The notes: generated by a model from the letters alone, not told the origin. A stretch of DNA of 64,000 bases from Hyperoplus lanceolatus (GCA_026929865.2 CM049395.1:15764001-15828000); one strand, 5' to 3'; shown: positions 12,510 to 24,940, counted from the stretch's first letter. Made by a program: numbers and translations.

Positions 12510-12883
12510 TAGCCTGGTGCTACCAGACCATCGTACTTCATTTCATTTGTACAGAAGGTCTGGCAGTGCTGTAATTGGCAAACGTTCACTCATGGAGGCG
12601 GGTGTCTGTTAAAGTTTAAAACTATTGGATCTGCCCAGTGCCACTCTGGATTAGCCAACCAATCGCATAACGTTTGGTCGTCACGTGTGTCATGAGCCGG
12701 CTTCTGGCAACTGAAACTGGAGCGCGACTTCGACGTCATCGTTCTCAGCCACTCGCTCTGTTCACTGATTGGACCGGCTGTCGAATCTCCGGCAAAAGTG
12801 GGGAATGGGCTGTACACCCAGACTGACTACTGAAGGGAAAATAAAATTTGGCCGGAAGTAGGCGGGCGGGCGGAGCCAGGCTA
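12510..12883. mobile_element. MITE copy 1 (TAGCCTGGC ends, 9-bp TSD)
   Basis: TAGCCTGGT and its inverse CCAGGCTA bound a 374-bp element flanked by perfect 9-bp repeats ACACCAAGT (12501-12509 and 12884-12892). A second, longer copy with its own perfect 9-bp repeat is at 52493-53090. A 9-bp TSD suggests a Mutator-like (MULE) source, but the TIRs are short, so the superfamily is open. Confidence 0.85.
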
Positions 12884-12894
12884 ACACCAAGTTA

Positions 12895-13815
12895 CAGTTG
12901 CAATCAAACTTATTCGACACCCATTGCAAATTAGGTTTATTGGCAAAAATTTACAAACATTTAGCTGTTTGGAATAAACAAATAAAACAAGAAAAATTCC
13001 AATAGTTCAACATAACTAATATCACAAGTGGTCCATTTTTGATGTCTTGTGCAGTTTCAAAATGATTCAACCTCTTCACGACACGTGTTTCAATACTTGG
13101 TTAATCACCCTTTTCCTTGTATGACCTGCTGCAAACATAATACTTAACTCACCAGCTTCTGGCATCAGTCCTGAGGAATCTTAGCCCATTTCTAACGGGC
13201 AATGGCCTCCAGTTCACATAAATTATTTGGTTTCCCTGCTCCAACAGCCGTCTTCAAATCCCACGACAGATTTTCAATGGGATTTAAAGTCAGGCGACTG
13301 TGATAGTCACTGTAGAATCTTCCAGGACTTCTTCTGAAACCAAGCCTTGTTGGACGTTGAGGTATGCTTGGGTTCATTGTCCTGTTGAACCTGTGGTCCA
13401 ATGACTACAAAGCTTCAGCTTCCTCAAAGACTTTAGTCTTATTGCCCAAACTGAAACCTCAGTGCCTACTGCTACCAATTCTTGCTGCAGGTCTTTTGCA
13501 GTCACTTGAGGGGTTTTTGACGACCTGCCTCTTCCTGCCTTTTCCGGGTAGTGTAGCCACATTTCCTTTACATATGAACTTGTGAACTATGCTTCCAACT
13601 GTGTCTATACTAGGAACAGTCAATGCCTTTGCTATCTTTTTGTATCATTATTCCTTGATTTTGCAATGATCTCTTCTATTAGCTTTATTTGACAATTCTT
13701 TTGATTGAGCCATTTTTAACATGCAGTCAAATGTCACTGTCTAAGTATTTAAAATCAGCAGAGAGATTTGAAAATAGCATTAGAGGATATTTGATCAGTA
13801 AATTATTGTAACACT
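12895..13815 (-). mobile_element. decayed Tc1-like element
   Basis: Starts CAGTTGCAATCAAAC after a TA, a known fish Tc1-type terminus. The minus strand has a degenerate transposase beginning MAQSKELS near 13710 and showing GKGRKRQVVK-like and LTLNPIENL stretches in several frames. The middle of the catalytic domain is missing. The right end cannot be placed exactly. Confidence 0.7.
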
Positions 13816-13819
13816 CCTA

Positions 13820-15890
13820 AGATAAGTTTCCCTACATTCCCTGCGTACTAAGACCGACCAAAAAACACACACTTACTTTTAATCCATACACACACCAACC
13901 ATTGCCAGCCAGTTTCCAGAGGGAGCTAGTGATTAGCATGCAAATATATAAAGACCTAGTTATCCTATCTACCTCTTCACCCTTCTCACTGCCTCTCTCA
14001 CATACACACTGACAAACACACCACATTTCTTCCAACACTTTTCTAATGAGGTGATGACCAGACTCTTGTTATAATTGCCTCAAACTACTATTAATTTCTT
14101 CTGAGCATATTAATCATACATAGAGTTATTTAAAATGGCATAAATTAATCTTAGATTAAACAGACCCATCAATGGTTTCAAACAATTACACTGTTAGGTA
14201 GAATTTCCCCTGGGTTTAGGCCATTTGTATTTGAGCAGGTGATTATCCCATTTTGATGTGGTCAGTCTGTGATTAATGTAACTTTTAAATTAGTCCTTGC
14301 CCCATCTCACCTCTGTCCAGATTCTACTACAACATAGTCACAACACCTTCAATGTCCTGACTAAGGGGGAGTGGTTATTCAATCTGTATTAATAACTGTT
14401 TCATACTGGTTTTGTTCTTAATTGACATGTATTCATTTCATTATTAGGTAATTATGCTTGTGCCTGAGACAGACATAGGAAATACTTTGTATCTGTGTTT
14501 GTGTGTGTCTGCTCTAAAGGAGCACCCTTGAGGCAGCATATATCCAATATAATAAGACTGTAGATAAGTGTGAAGCATTGTTTGTACCTTTGTCCAGTTT
14601 CATTTTTAACTGTGGAAACTTGAGTTGACAGATAATTTCAACACAAGGTCCATTTAGTGGCCTTTCTGTTCTGGAGCTTCTTTTTTTGTACTGTAATTTT
14701 GTTTAGTTTGACTTTCTTCCTTGCCTACTATCCTCTTACTGTATGCTTTCTTTTGTTCTTACCTTTTAATCATTTAAAATGAAATATACATGCCTAATTT
14801 CAATCAGGTTGCAATGTTCATGTGTTTGGTGGTGGAAGGATACATTTAGAGAGAGAATCATTAGGCTAGAGCCACAACTTCAGACGAAAAATGTTTTAGG
14901 CATATGTTGGTATTTGAGGTATGACAGGCCAAGCACCTTCATCCAGGTCAAATTCCAGCAGATGTCTCTGGCCTGGCAGGGTTAATATCTGGAGCAGAGG
15001 TGGATAACTGGAGTTTCAAAAACATCACTCAGGACTTCCTCCTTTTTTATTTCTGTATCACACCCTCTCTACTGAGGCAAGGAAGGATGATGGATGAGAT
15101 GGGTAATCAGCACATAGGGGCACCCAGGAGCGTCCACTCCACCAGTATCATAGAGACACATACACACATATTCACACTGATATTAGAGTAATTAACCTCA
15201 GACTGATTTAACCCCAGCTGCCCATTAGAAGGGCAACAGGATTGATGGGGCTCCCCCCAGTCCTTCACAATTTCCAAAGTTTAGGCAGGATTAGAGCACA
15301 TTGGAATTTGTTCACAATTTTTCTTTGAAATATAAACCAGCGCTAGGCTAAACATGTGGAGATTTAACTGTAACAGTCAGAAGAGACTTTAGTGAGCAAA
15401 GAAAGACTAGAAGTCAAATAGAAGACAGAATTGATTTACGTAGGTTTTATAACTCACAAATGTATTGACTGTCTTCACCCTGAATGTGACTTTGTTTTCA
15501 TATACTGTACATATATTTCAGCTTAAACTATTTCTCAGTGTAACCACAAATAGACAAGAAGGATCCCAGGAGGATGAAAGGGGACTGTCACCTGCAGTCA
15601 GTCCGTCCCACTTTCTTACTAATCGTACATTGTCTGCACCAGTTTGAGTGTTGCTGGGGGGTATTTAACTGTGTGCCACCACAGAGAGAACAGCTGAAAA
15701 CATCACAATACACTTGGAATTCACTCTGCATTAAAACTGAGTAAAACTAGTAAGCCTCTGGAATAGTGGGACATGGTTTTCATATTGGCAATGTTGGCCC
15801 TGCGAAACCAGTCCCAGTAAAATCATTATAAATGGTTTATTTCCATTAAATATGTAGATTGTGGTTCTGTAGGAAGTACGATTTAAAACG
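13820..15890. other. map2k5 intronic sequence, nothing recognised
   Basis: AT-rich unique-looking sequence. No transposon ends, exons or structured RNA seen. Confidence 0.55.
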
Positions 15891-16451
15891 TGTACCGTAC
15901 TTTTCGGACTATAAACCGCAACTTTTTCCCAATTTTTAGACCCTGTTATTACACAGCACAGTATATGTTCTGTAGCTACCAGGGATGGGCGTTAGTAATC
16001 GAGTACTTGAGTACTCCTCGTTTCAAATGAACTCGATTGGTGGATGAGGAAAATCGTTTTTTGTTTTTTTTAGTGTTTGGAGCCCACAGGCCGGCCGGCA
16101 GGCCGCCCCTATTTTAAAATGTTATTTACGTGTACAAAACAGCACAAAACGGATAAAATAAGGTTTAACAAAATTAAATATTTTGATGCAAGTGCAATAA
16201 ACTGAGCGTTGTGTCAAAAAGCAACTGCAAATAACTGCCACTTCCGTGGCACCGCAGTGCAGCCTGTGTTCTCCACAGCACCGCGGAGCTGAACACGGTC
16301 TCTCCTTTCTCCAGAACATTGTCATCCAATCCAATCATCCATTACTATAAAAACTCACCCAATCCCTGTATGTCAGTCTGTCAGATCATCATTAATCCCT
16401 CCACATAGATCATACAGGTCACGCCACAGACCACTTGGGATTACAAGTAAC

Positions 16452-19290
16452 TTGAAAACTGTACCTATTTTGTGTAATAAGTCAATTGTGTTGGACCACA
16501 TAGCTGTTGATAACCCGGACATGAGCATATCAAAGCTAAACTCACCAAACATCCTCAAATTAAGAAAGGGTTTGGGTTTTCTTCATTTAAACATTAGAAG
16601 TTTGCTTCAGCACAATAAACTGGACCATGTTAAGATCTTAGTGTCTCAGGCTGACCCAGATGTCTTGGTTCTGACTGAATCATGGCTGAAGAGCAGTACA
16701 CATGACTCTATGGTGGAAATAAATGGCTATAATTTATTCAGAATAGACAGGACCACACGGGGTGGGGGAGTGGCTGTCTACGTTAAATCACATTATTCTG
16801 TAACATTATTACATGCTGTCTCTGTTCGTAGCTGCTTTGAATTTATTGAACTGGAATTGTCTTTATCATCCAATGATTGTTTTGTTGTAATTGGTGTGTA
16901 CAGGCCTCCTTCTGCGCAAAATAGCTCCTTGTCTGAGCTAGCACATTTAATCTCTCCATATGTAAATAGAGAAGTCATTGTGATGGGTGATTTTAACATT
17001 GACTGGCTTTCTGGTGCCTCTGAACCTTTCAAAGAAATCTGTAGCAACCTAAATCTTACACAAATAATAACTGAGCCTACAAGACCCAATCTAAAAAACC
17101 CAGTTAAATCAACTTTGATTGATTTAATATTATCAAACCAAATCAATAAAATAGTTTCTGCTGGTGTCTTTGACCTTGGGATCAGTGATCACTGCCCGGT
17201 GGCCTGTATCAGAAGCATTCACCTAAAAAAATTTCAACCTAAAATCATTATTAAGCGTAATTTTAAAGGTTTTAACCAGCAAGCCTTTTTGAATGAACTC
17301 CATCACAGTGATATTCATCTCACAACTCAAATATCTGATGTTGAATTAGCCTTGGATTTTTTCACCAATACCTTCACCTCAATTTTGAATCATCATGCAC
17401 CCCATAAAAAGTACAGGGTAAAAAATAGATCGAACCCCTGGTTTACCAATGAGCTGTCTGACTTATTTATAGAGAGAAATAAAGCATGGTCTCTAGCCAG
17501 ACGCTCTGGAGAAGATTTTAATTGGACAGTTTTTAGACAAATCAGACATAGGTGTACGACCATGGTTAGGAAAACTAAATCGGATTACTACCTTGATTTA
17601 ATTTCCAACTGCTACTCCAACCCTGCATTATTTTGGAAGGCTGTCAATTATAATAAAAACAAGTCTAGCACTGTTCCCAGTCAGATAAAAATAAATGGTC
17701 AGATTTTAAATGACCAGAAAGAGATTGGTTTAGCTTTTAATAAACATTTTTTAGCTGCTGGTCAACTTTTTCAGAATGGAGGATGTACACCCTCTACAAC
17801 TAGTAGTAACGTACCGCCTGTCTCTCAAACTCCTCTTTTTAGCCTTGTTCCAGTTCCAACAAGTGTTGTTGTAGATGCGCTTCTAGCCATCAACCCCAGG
17901 AAGTATATGGGGGAGGACAATTTGGACCCATTTTCAATCAATCTCTCTACACATATAATATCAAAACAAATAACCCATATTTTTAATCTTTCCATCTCCT
18001 CCGGTATTGTTCCTAAAGTTTGGAAAAAAGCTCATGTCATCCCATTGCATAAAGGGGGTGACAAAAGTGATCTCAATAATTACAGGCCAATTTCAAAACT
18101 CCCATGCCTGGCAAAAATCCTAGAATCAGTTATTAATAATCAGTTGAAAACCTTTTTATCCAGTGCTTCCATTCTGAGCCCATTTCAATCTGGTTTCAGG
18201 GCAGGTCACAGTACTGTATCTGCTGTCACTTTTGTTGATCTGTCAAAAGCCTTTGATACTTTAGATCACCATTTGCTTTTACAGAGGCTGCATGATATTG
18301 GTTTTGATTATTCTACATGTAGCTGGTTTAGGGATTATCTCTCTGATAGACAGCAGTCAGTAAAACTGGGAAGCCACCAAACTGAGTTTTTAACAGTTAC
18401 AAATGGTGTTCCGCAGGGCTCAATTTTAGGTCCAGTCCTATTCACAATTTACATCAATAACATTGTTTCATCGCTACAAAACTGTCAAGCCCATTTGTAT
18501 GCTGACGACACTGTACTGTATTGCATTTCTGATTCGGTCCATCAATCTGTTCAGAACCTTCAGAGCTCTTTTAACACCCTGCAGGACTGTCTAGTGGACC
18601 TCAGGCTTGTTCTTAATACAGACAAAACAAAATATATGTGTTTCTCCAGAGCAAGAACTATGCATTTTAATGATCTTAATATTCATACAAATAATGGATC
18701 TCAAATTGAAAGAGTCACTGAATATAAATATCTCGGCATCTGGATAGATGAGAAAATATCTTTTAAATTTCACATAAAAAATCTTGTCTGTCGTCTGCGA
18801 CAAAAGATTGGATATTTTTATAGGAACAGAGCCACCTTCCCGTTGTTCAGTAGGAAAAGGATTATTGAGGCAGTTCTTATGTCTGTCCTTGATTACGGTG
18901 ATGTGGTTTATAGGCATGCATCTCAATCATGTCTTAAACTCCTAGACTCCGTTTTTCACTCTGCCTTAAGGTTCATTACAGGAGATGCTTATGACACTCA
19001 CCATTGTCTTTTATATGAAAAGGTTGGTTGGTCCTCTCTTAAAGAGAGACGTGATGCACATTGGCATATTTTTATATATAAAGCCCTGACCGGAAAGCTG
19101 CCACTCTATTTGACAACAATGCTGCATATCTCAGATGGGCTTTATCAAACCCGCTCAACTGAAATGCTCATGTTATATGTTCCATACGCCCGGTCTGACC
19201 TTGGTAAGACTGCTTTTAGCCACAGTGCCCCTGACTCCTGGAACAGCCTACAACATCAAATTAAAACTAGAAAATCCCGCGGAGATTTTG
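16452..19290 (+). CDS. LINE EN-RT polyprotein, C-terminus lost to an insertion
   Basis: About 945 codons of LINE origin. The endonuclease spans about residues 40-275 (LHLNIRSL, TESWL, GGGVAVYV, VMGDFN near 177, SDHCPV near 244). The reverse transcriptase spans about 500-780 (NYRPISKLPCLAKILE near 543, FQSGFRAGHST, FVDLSKAFDTLDHHLL near 593, NGVPQGSILGPVLF, YADDT near 682). There are no stops across the EN and RT domains. Between GHSTVSAVT and FVDLSKAFD about 20 residues usual for the family seem to be missing in frame, so the enzyme is probably inactive. The frame then runs into the inserted repeat and stops at 19394. Confidence 0.88.
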
Positions 19291-21405
19291 AAAGTACGGG
19301 CCGCCCGTGCAAATCGGCGAAGAAAAAAAATCACGGCCGACCCCCGCGGTCCGAGAGGCTTTACCGTAGAGCGACACGAGCTGTGCACGGCTGACAAATG
19401 ACGAGTCGATCGGAGTCAGGGGGAAGGGGGCGTGGCCTGGCAAACATTGCATCGGCGAATGACGGTTTTCGCATTTGCGGCGCCCCCTACGGGTTACCCT
19501 CAACAAGCTTAGAGGGACACGCTACCACATGTCTTTTGCACGTATCCTGCAAGTTTCACGATGATAGGACCTACGGTCAATGAGTTATGGCCGACGTGTT
19601 ATTAAGCCCCGCCCCTGGGTAAACGTTTTAGTCAACGGCGGCCATGTTTTTCAAGCTATCCTACTAATATTTTTCGGAGACGTGCGTCATAGGCCCCCGG
19701 GGCTTCGTGAGACGTTTGGTGTCGATAGAGTAACACTTGAAAAAGTTGTGGATAAAACCCTTTTTTTCAGTTTATGCTAATTAGCCGAAAGTATTTCCAG
19801 GTTGACTCTTATGGTCCAAGAGGCTTTTTTGTAGAGCACCCTAAAATACACCAGTGTGAGAAATTTCAAGTCAATCGGACTTACGGTGTGCGGGGCGCGG
19901 CCTCTCAAACTTTCTTCAGTCGGGGATTAATAACAGCGCCCCCTAACGGAAATTAGAAAAAAATTCCTTGAGGCTAAATTGTAGAGCACCATGAGCTGTA
20001 CATGTGCAATCAATTTCAAGTCAATCGGAGTCGGGTGACTTTTGTGGCGCCCCCTATGGGTTAATCGCGATAAGCTTCGATGGACATGCTACCAGATGAC
20101 TTCTGCACATACCCAGCAAGTTTCATGATGATAGGATCTATGGTTAAGGAGTTATGGCCACTTTTTGGATAGGCCCCGCCCCTGTGGCGCCCCCTATGGG
20201 TTAATCGCGATAAGCTTCAAAGGGACATGCTACCACATGACTTCTGCACATACCCAGCAAGTTTCATGAAGATAGGACCTATGGTTAAGGAGTTATGGCC
20301 AACGTGTTATTAAGCCCCGCCCATTTGTGGCGCCCCCTATGGGTTAATCTCGATAAGCGTCGAAGGACATGCTACTACATGACTTCTGCACATACCCAGC
20401 AAGTTTGATGATGATAGGACCTATGGTTAAGGAGTTATGGCCAACGTGTTATTAAGCCCCGCCCATTTGTGGCGCCCCCTTTGGGTTAATTTCGATAAGC
20501 TTCAAAGGGACATGCTACCACATGACTTCTGCACATACTTAGCAAGTTTCATGATGATAGGACCTACGGTTAAGGAGTTAGGGCCAACGTGTTATTATGC
20601 CCCGCCCATTTGTGGCGCCCCCTATGGGTTAATCGCGATAAGCTTCGAAGGACATACTACCACATGACTTCTGCACATACCCAGGAAGTTTGATGATGAT
20701 AGGACCTACGGTTAAGGAGTTAGGGCCAACGTGTTATTATGCCCCGCCCCTGCGTAAACGTTTTGGTCAATGGTGGCCATGTTTTTCAAGTTGTCCTACT
20801 ATTCTTTTATGGGTATGTTTATTGTAGTCCCCCGGGGCTTCACGAGAAATTTGGTGTTGATACAGTCAAATTTAAGAAAGTTGTGGATAACACGCTGTTT
20901 TTCACGTTATGCTAATTAGCCGGAAATATTCCCAGAACACTTTTTATAGTCCAAGAGGCTTTTTTGTAGAGCACCCTAACATACACCCGTGTGAGAAATT
21001 TCAAGTCAATCGGAGTTACGGTGTGCGGGGCATGGCCTCTCAAAGTTTTTTCAGTCGGGACTTCATAACAGCGCCCCCTAGCGGAAATTCGAAAAACTGT
21101 ATAATAGCACACGATTCGGGGTGGGTACGCCCGTTGTGTGAAATTTTTGCGTTTCTACGTGCAACGGTGTGGGAGGAGAAGCAGCTCAAACTTTTGAGGC
21201 AGAATAAGAAGAAGAAGTCAGAAGAATAAGTATGGTGGAGAGTAATAATTACGGGTCCCCAGTTGACACGGTTCTACGTGCAACGGTGTGTGAGGAGAAG
21301 CAGCTCAAACTTTTGAGGCAGAATAAGAAGAAGAAGTCAGAAGAATAAGTATGGTGGAGAGTAATAATTACGGGTCCCCAGTTGACACTGGGGACCCGTA
21401 CTTAA
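19290..21405. repeat. 2.1-kb tandem-structured fish repeat inserted in the LINE
   Basis: Built of two alternating modules. Module B (about 142 bp, starting GGCGCCCCCTATGGGTTAAT) is repeated five times at 20046-20755, with a diverged copy at 19479. Module A (GTCC-AGAGGCTTT...CGGCCTCTCAAA...GCGCCCCCTA-CGG) occurs near 19350, 19810 and 20950. A block of about 350 bp at 19605-19955 recurs at 20745-21090. The right end has a 119-bp tandem duplication and a hairpin (GGGTCCCCAG...CTGGGGACCC). It is not coding and the class is unknown. Confidence 0.8.
21153..21390. repeat. 119-bp tandem duplication ending in a hairpin
   Basis: Two nearly identical units begin at 21153 and 21272, each with GAAGAAGAAGTCAGAAG and ending GGGTCCCCAGTTGACAC. 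Only the second is followed by the complementary TGGGGACCCGT, so only it forms the terminal hairpin (about 21371-21399). Confidence 0.9.
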
Positions 21406-21863
21406 TAAATACACTCATAACTGTTAACCAATTTAAAGTTATTATTTTGAATCAGCCCCACTCCACTTGTAACTGTTTTAATTAGGCTATTGTTCTATTT
21501 TATTCAATTGATCTGAATGTTTTAATTGTTGTTGTCTCTTTGTAAGCTTGTTGTGTATTCTCATTGTATATTGTGTATCTGTCTCGACGTCATTGTAAAA
21601 GAGGGTAACCTCAATTGATCTTTCGAGAATAAATAAAGGAAAATGAAATGAAATGAATTGTCAGGAACATAACTGTCCAATTATTTCAAAGCAGATGATA
21701 CAATTACGTTTATAAAAAGAGGAGATGACACCTGTTACTCTCAGTTAGTAATGAGTAGCCTAGACTCCAGGTGAACATGCAAGGTGCTCTCCGCCTGGAA
21801 AGAAAAGTAAAGAAGAAGCAAGGCTTACTTCAGGCACATTCGCTCCGAGCCAACAACAGTTAA

Positions 21864-22392
21864 AGAGGACCTATGATACTTTTCGACTTTTATGACCTAT
21901 AAACGTTGTTATAATGATTTATTGTCATGTTTAACCATACTAGAGTATCAAATAATTACGTACATGCATCTCGACGTATTCCCTGCTGACCGTCTGGGGT
22001 GGCTATGCAGAGCACTAAACACTATGGCAGCCGGTCGAGAAACAACTTGTTCAAATTTCCGGGTAGTTTCTGTCACGCTCGGGTAGTTTCTGTCATGTTT
22101 CCATGTATGGTAATGCTGCTCAGGCAAGCTCCGGCTGCATGCCCCCACCTTCCTGAAAATCTCCCGCTGCTGGAAGGAAGGTAACCAATCACAACGGAGT
22201 GGGGTTTGCAGCAGGGGGGGGGGCGGAGAAGCTCAAAGCAGTGTGTAGAGAGAGACTGCTGTGCTCGCTAGGGTAAGAGGAAGAGTGTCCCGAAAATCTA
22301 CATAGTTTTCTGTGATGTGATTCGTGTCAGGTTGCTCTATAGCAGTTTTTAACAAGAAATTAAGACCAGAAAAGTAGTATAATAGGATCTCT
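21864..22392 (+). mobile_element. TTAA-flanked MITE, copy A
   Basis: Starts AGAGGACCTATGATAC and ends GTATAATAGGATCTCT, flanked by TTAA on both sides (21860-21863 and 22393-22396). At 529 bp it is non-coding. Copy B of the same family lies inverted at 23191-23699. The TTAA target suggests a piggyBac or Kolobok source. Confidence 0.88.
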
Positions 22393-23190
22393 TTAAGAAG
22401 CCTTCAATAGGGAATATGGAGGTAAGATTCAAAAACCGACCGGTATAACGTTCCGTTAATGAGGAATTAGTCGCGGTAATTATTCACGGACACGGAGTGA
22501 GCATTACGTGGTTGGATATACAACTATCTGCTTTGGTGAGTTATTTATATGTGTTTAAATTGTAGGACAATAATTTAATATTATTTGCTTCTTATTTTAA
22601 ATGGTGACTCAGGCTATTTTTTTGTACACTACAAACTACAGCCCATGCTTTTTTTCTCTTTTTTTTCTCCCCAACGCAGACCTACTCGATCGGATTAAAT
22701 TGTGGCCCGTCTATTTAATTACTTTCAGTGAGGAAAATGTGTTTTAAACTTGTGGGAATAAATCCTTAATATCATATGGCAACTGTGACTGTTTGACAAT
22801 AAGCATTGAGCGCTTTATTGCGGTAAACCGTTGTTCTGCAGACAGATGCGTTGCGTTCTAAAAATAGAAAAAAGTTTAATGAGGAATCGATTGATCCTTG
22901 TGAGGAATGCAAGCGATCACACGAGTAGTGAAAACACTCATGCCCATCCCTAGTAGCTATTGCACTAAATGGTAACACTTGAATACGTTATGCAAATATG
23001 CAACTTGTTTGTTGAAATGTTAATAAATGGGAGATTCCTCAAGCAGCCATCTCTTTCCCGACAATCCCCTCTGTGTACGAATTCTTACATATGGTAATTA
23101 AACATTATAACACCTGCGGCTTATAGTCCAGTGAGACTTACAGTGCGGAAAATACGGTAGTATGACTTAAGACAAAACACACACGATTAA

Positions 23191-23699
23191 AGAGCTCCTA
23201 TTATACTACTTTTCTGGTCTTAATTTCTTGTTAAAAACTGCTATAGAGCAACCTGACACGAATCACATCACAAAAAACCATGTAGATTTTCGGGAAACTC
23301 TTCCTCTCATCTGAGCTTCTCCGCCCCCTCCTGCAAACCCCACTCCGTTGTGATTGGTTACCTTCCTTCCGAAACACTTTCAGAAGCGCACGGGGAGATT
23401 TTAGAGCAGGAAGGTGGGGGCATGGCCGGAGCTTGCCTGAGCAGTATTACCATACATGGAAACATCTGCTTTCGTGACGAAAAGAATATCCGGAAATTCT
23501 GAACCGATTTGAACACGTGATTTCTCGACCGGCTGCCCTAGTGTTTAGTGCTCTGCACAGCCACCCCAGACGGTCAGCAGGGAATACGTCTAAATGCATG
23601 TACGTCATTATTTGATAAGCTAGTATGGTTAAACATGACTATAAATCATTATAACAACGTTTATAGGTCATAAAAGTCAAAAAGTATCATAGGTCCTCT
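23191..23699 (-). mobile_element. TTAA-flanked MITE, copy B (inverted)
   Basis: Same sequence as copy A in reverse, TTAA at 23187-23190 and 23700-23703. It lies just outside the TA-flanked nest. With copy A it forms a 0.5-kb inverted repeat with a 0.8-kb spacer. Confidence 0.88.
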
Positions 23700-23703
23700 T
23701 TAA

Positions 23704-24940
23704 TAAATAAAATGCTCTGTGGCTCCCCCAGATTGAGTTAGAAGTGAACTCCTATTAACATTGCGAGTCTCTTGCTGTTAAGGACAGATCAGTGTTGACA
23801 AGTTCATTTAAACTGGCTGACCACAGAGTTGTTTAATCTAATTGGACATCTAGACGCCACTAATAAAAATTCATGGTACAACCTGGTGCCCTCTCACCTC
23901 TGACCCCCGTGACCTCTGGCTGTGGTCGGGAAAGACCCCCAGATGAGGCTGGTGATTGGGACGGGTGTCATTGAGATATCACATGTGACGTCTCTGTTTC
24001 TGTCCTGCAGCAGTAACAAGTGAACAAAGTCTAATAAAACAGAGAAGTGTTGTGTGTCTGGTTTTCAAAAGAGCAATCGTTAGGCATTATTGAAGAAAAG
24101 TTGGTTGAAAATCTCAGAAATTATACTCAGTTTTCCTGAGCTAATTTAAAATGGTTGACAAAGATGGTCAGTGTAACTGCTATTGCTACCTATTTGAAAT
24201 CTATTATTTATTAGAATGCTCATTTTACAGCCTGTGATGATTCATGTGGATCATTAAACTCCAAAGATATGTCCTCCAAATCCCCAAACAAACCATTACT
24301 TAAACGTTTTGCATTTAAAACCAAATCTGTTGGACATAAATATTTAAGGGAATTGCATGATGTTCCTGTTTAGTTTATTTGTATTTTATTATTATTTCTT
24401 GATTCGTGATTTAGAATAATTATACACGTTGAACTAAACCACGCACTCCCCATAAAGGTGTAATAATGTTTGTGGCTCCAATCTGTTTGATCATAAAACC
24501 AATATTGCAGAATAGGTATAATAATTTTTTTGATAGCTGTTGGACTATATTTTTCTTTTGTTTTTATGAGAAAGCACATTAATAGTGTTTTTGCAGCCAC
24601 TTGAGTCCACCTTTTCCAGAGATGAACATTATTCTGAAGGTCATATGTATGGAATTAGATTAGTTGCAGCAGATAACCTATGTACTAGTACAAAAATGTG
24701 TTTTGAAGTATGATATTTAATTGTCAAATGAAAAGTATCCTTTGTCTGGATATGTCTCAGAAAGTTCAGTCTTACCTTATTAATTAATTTAAATATATAT
24801 TCTTTAATTCAGCTCAATATTGGTAAAAGCGCAAAACACCAATTTTGTTCTATACATGTATTTTTTTATATATATTAAAAAAAAACTCACACCGAGTTAT
24901 TTGAATAATAATGTCTATTTCTTACTCTCTTATTTTTTAG
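23704..24940. other. map2k5 intronic sequence before last exon
   Basis: Mostly AT-rich. A G+C-richer patch at 23885-24010 (ACCTCTGACCCCCGTGACCT) contains nuclear-receptor-like half sites and could be regulatory. No exon or element end seen. Confidence 0.45.

Larger units (their letters stand above)
16330..21655 (+). mobile_element. long LINE (Jockey-superfamily, L2/CR1-like), split near its 3' end
   Basis: One long open frame encodes an apurinic-type endonuclease followed by reverse transcriptase. A 3' UTR and an AATGAAATGAAATG tail follow at about 21405-21655. The frame is cut by a 2.1-kb unrelated repeat (about 19290-21405). The start is approximate because no 5' terminus can be recognised. 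The clade within the Jockey superfamily is not certain. Confidence 0.85.
15980..22952. mobile_element. hAT-type element carrying a LINE and a MITE
   Basis: CAGGGATGGGC at the left and GCCCATCCCTA at the right are 10/11 inverted repeats. The flanks GTAGCTAC (15972-15979) and GTAGCTAT (22953-22960) form an 8-bp TSD with one mismatch. hAT-type sequence is left only at the two edges (15980 to about 16330 and about 22400-22952). Between them lie a LINE with its own insert and a TTAA-flanked MITE. Confidence 0.8.
15895..23157. mobile_element. TA-flanked short-TIR element, split by a hAT
   Basis: Ends CCGTACTTTTCGGACTATAA and (inverse) TTATAGTCC...CGGAAAATACGG flank the whole nest, with TA at 15893-15894 and 23158-23159. 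Without the hAT insert the element is only about 290 bp, a MITE. The TIRs are imperfect. Confidence 0.65.
628..24940 (+). other. map2k5: last intron of map2k5 (24.3 kb)
   Basis: The intron begins GTAAGT and ends TTTTTTAG. More than half of it can be assigned to transposable elements listed separately. Unassigned parts are 628-938, 3050-6060, 8570-10360, 13820-15890 and 23704-24940. These are AT-rich and contain simple repeats and short decayed pieces but no coding exon that I can recognise. Confidence 0.9.

Noticed and set aside
16452-19394. Retroviral or LTR pol gene
   Set aside because: The frame starts with an apurinic-type endonuclease, has no protease, RNase H or integrase, no LTRs, and ends in a short repeat tail: a LINE.
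20046-20755. CRISPR-like or coding tandem array
   Set aside because: The 142-bp units are directly adjacent with no unique spacers and no open frame; it is a eukaryotic repeat.
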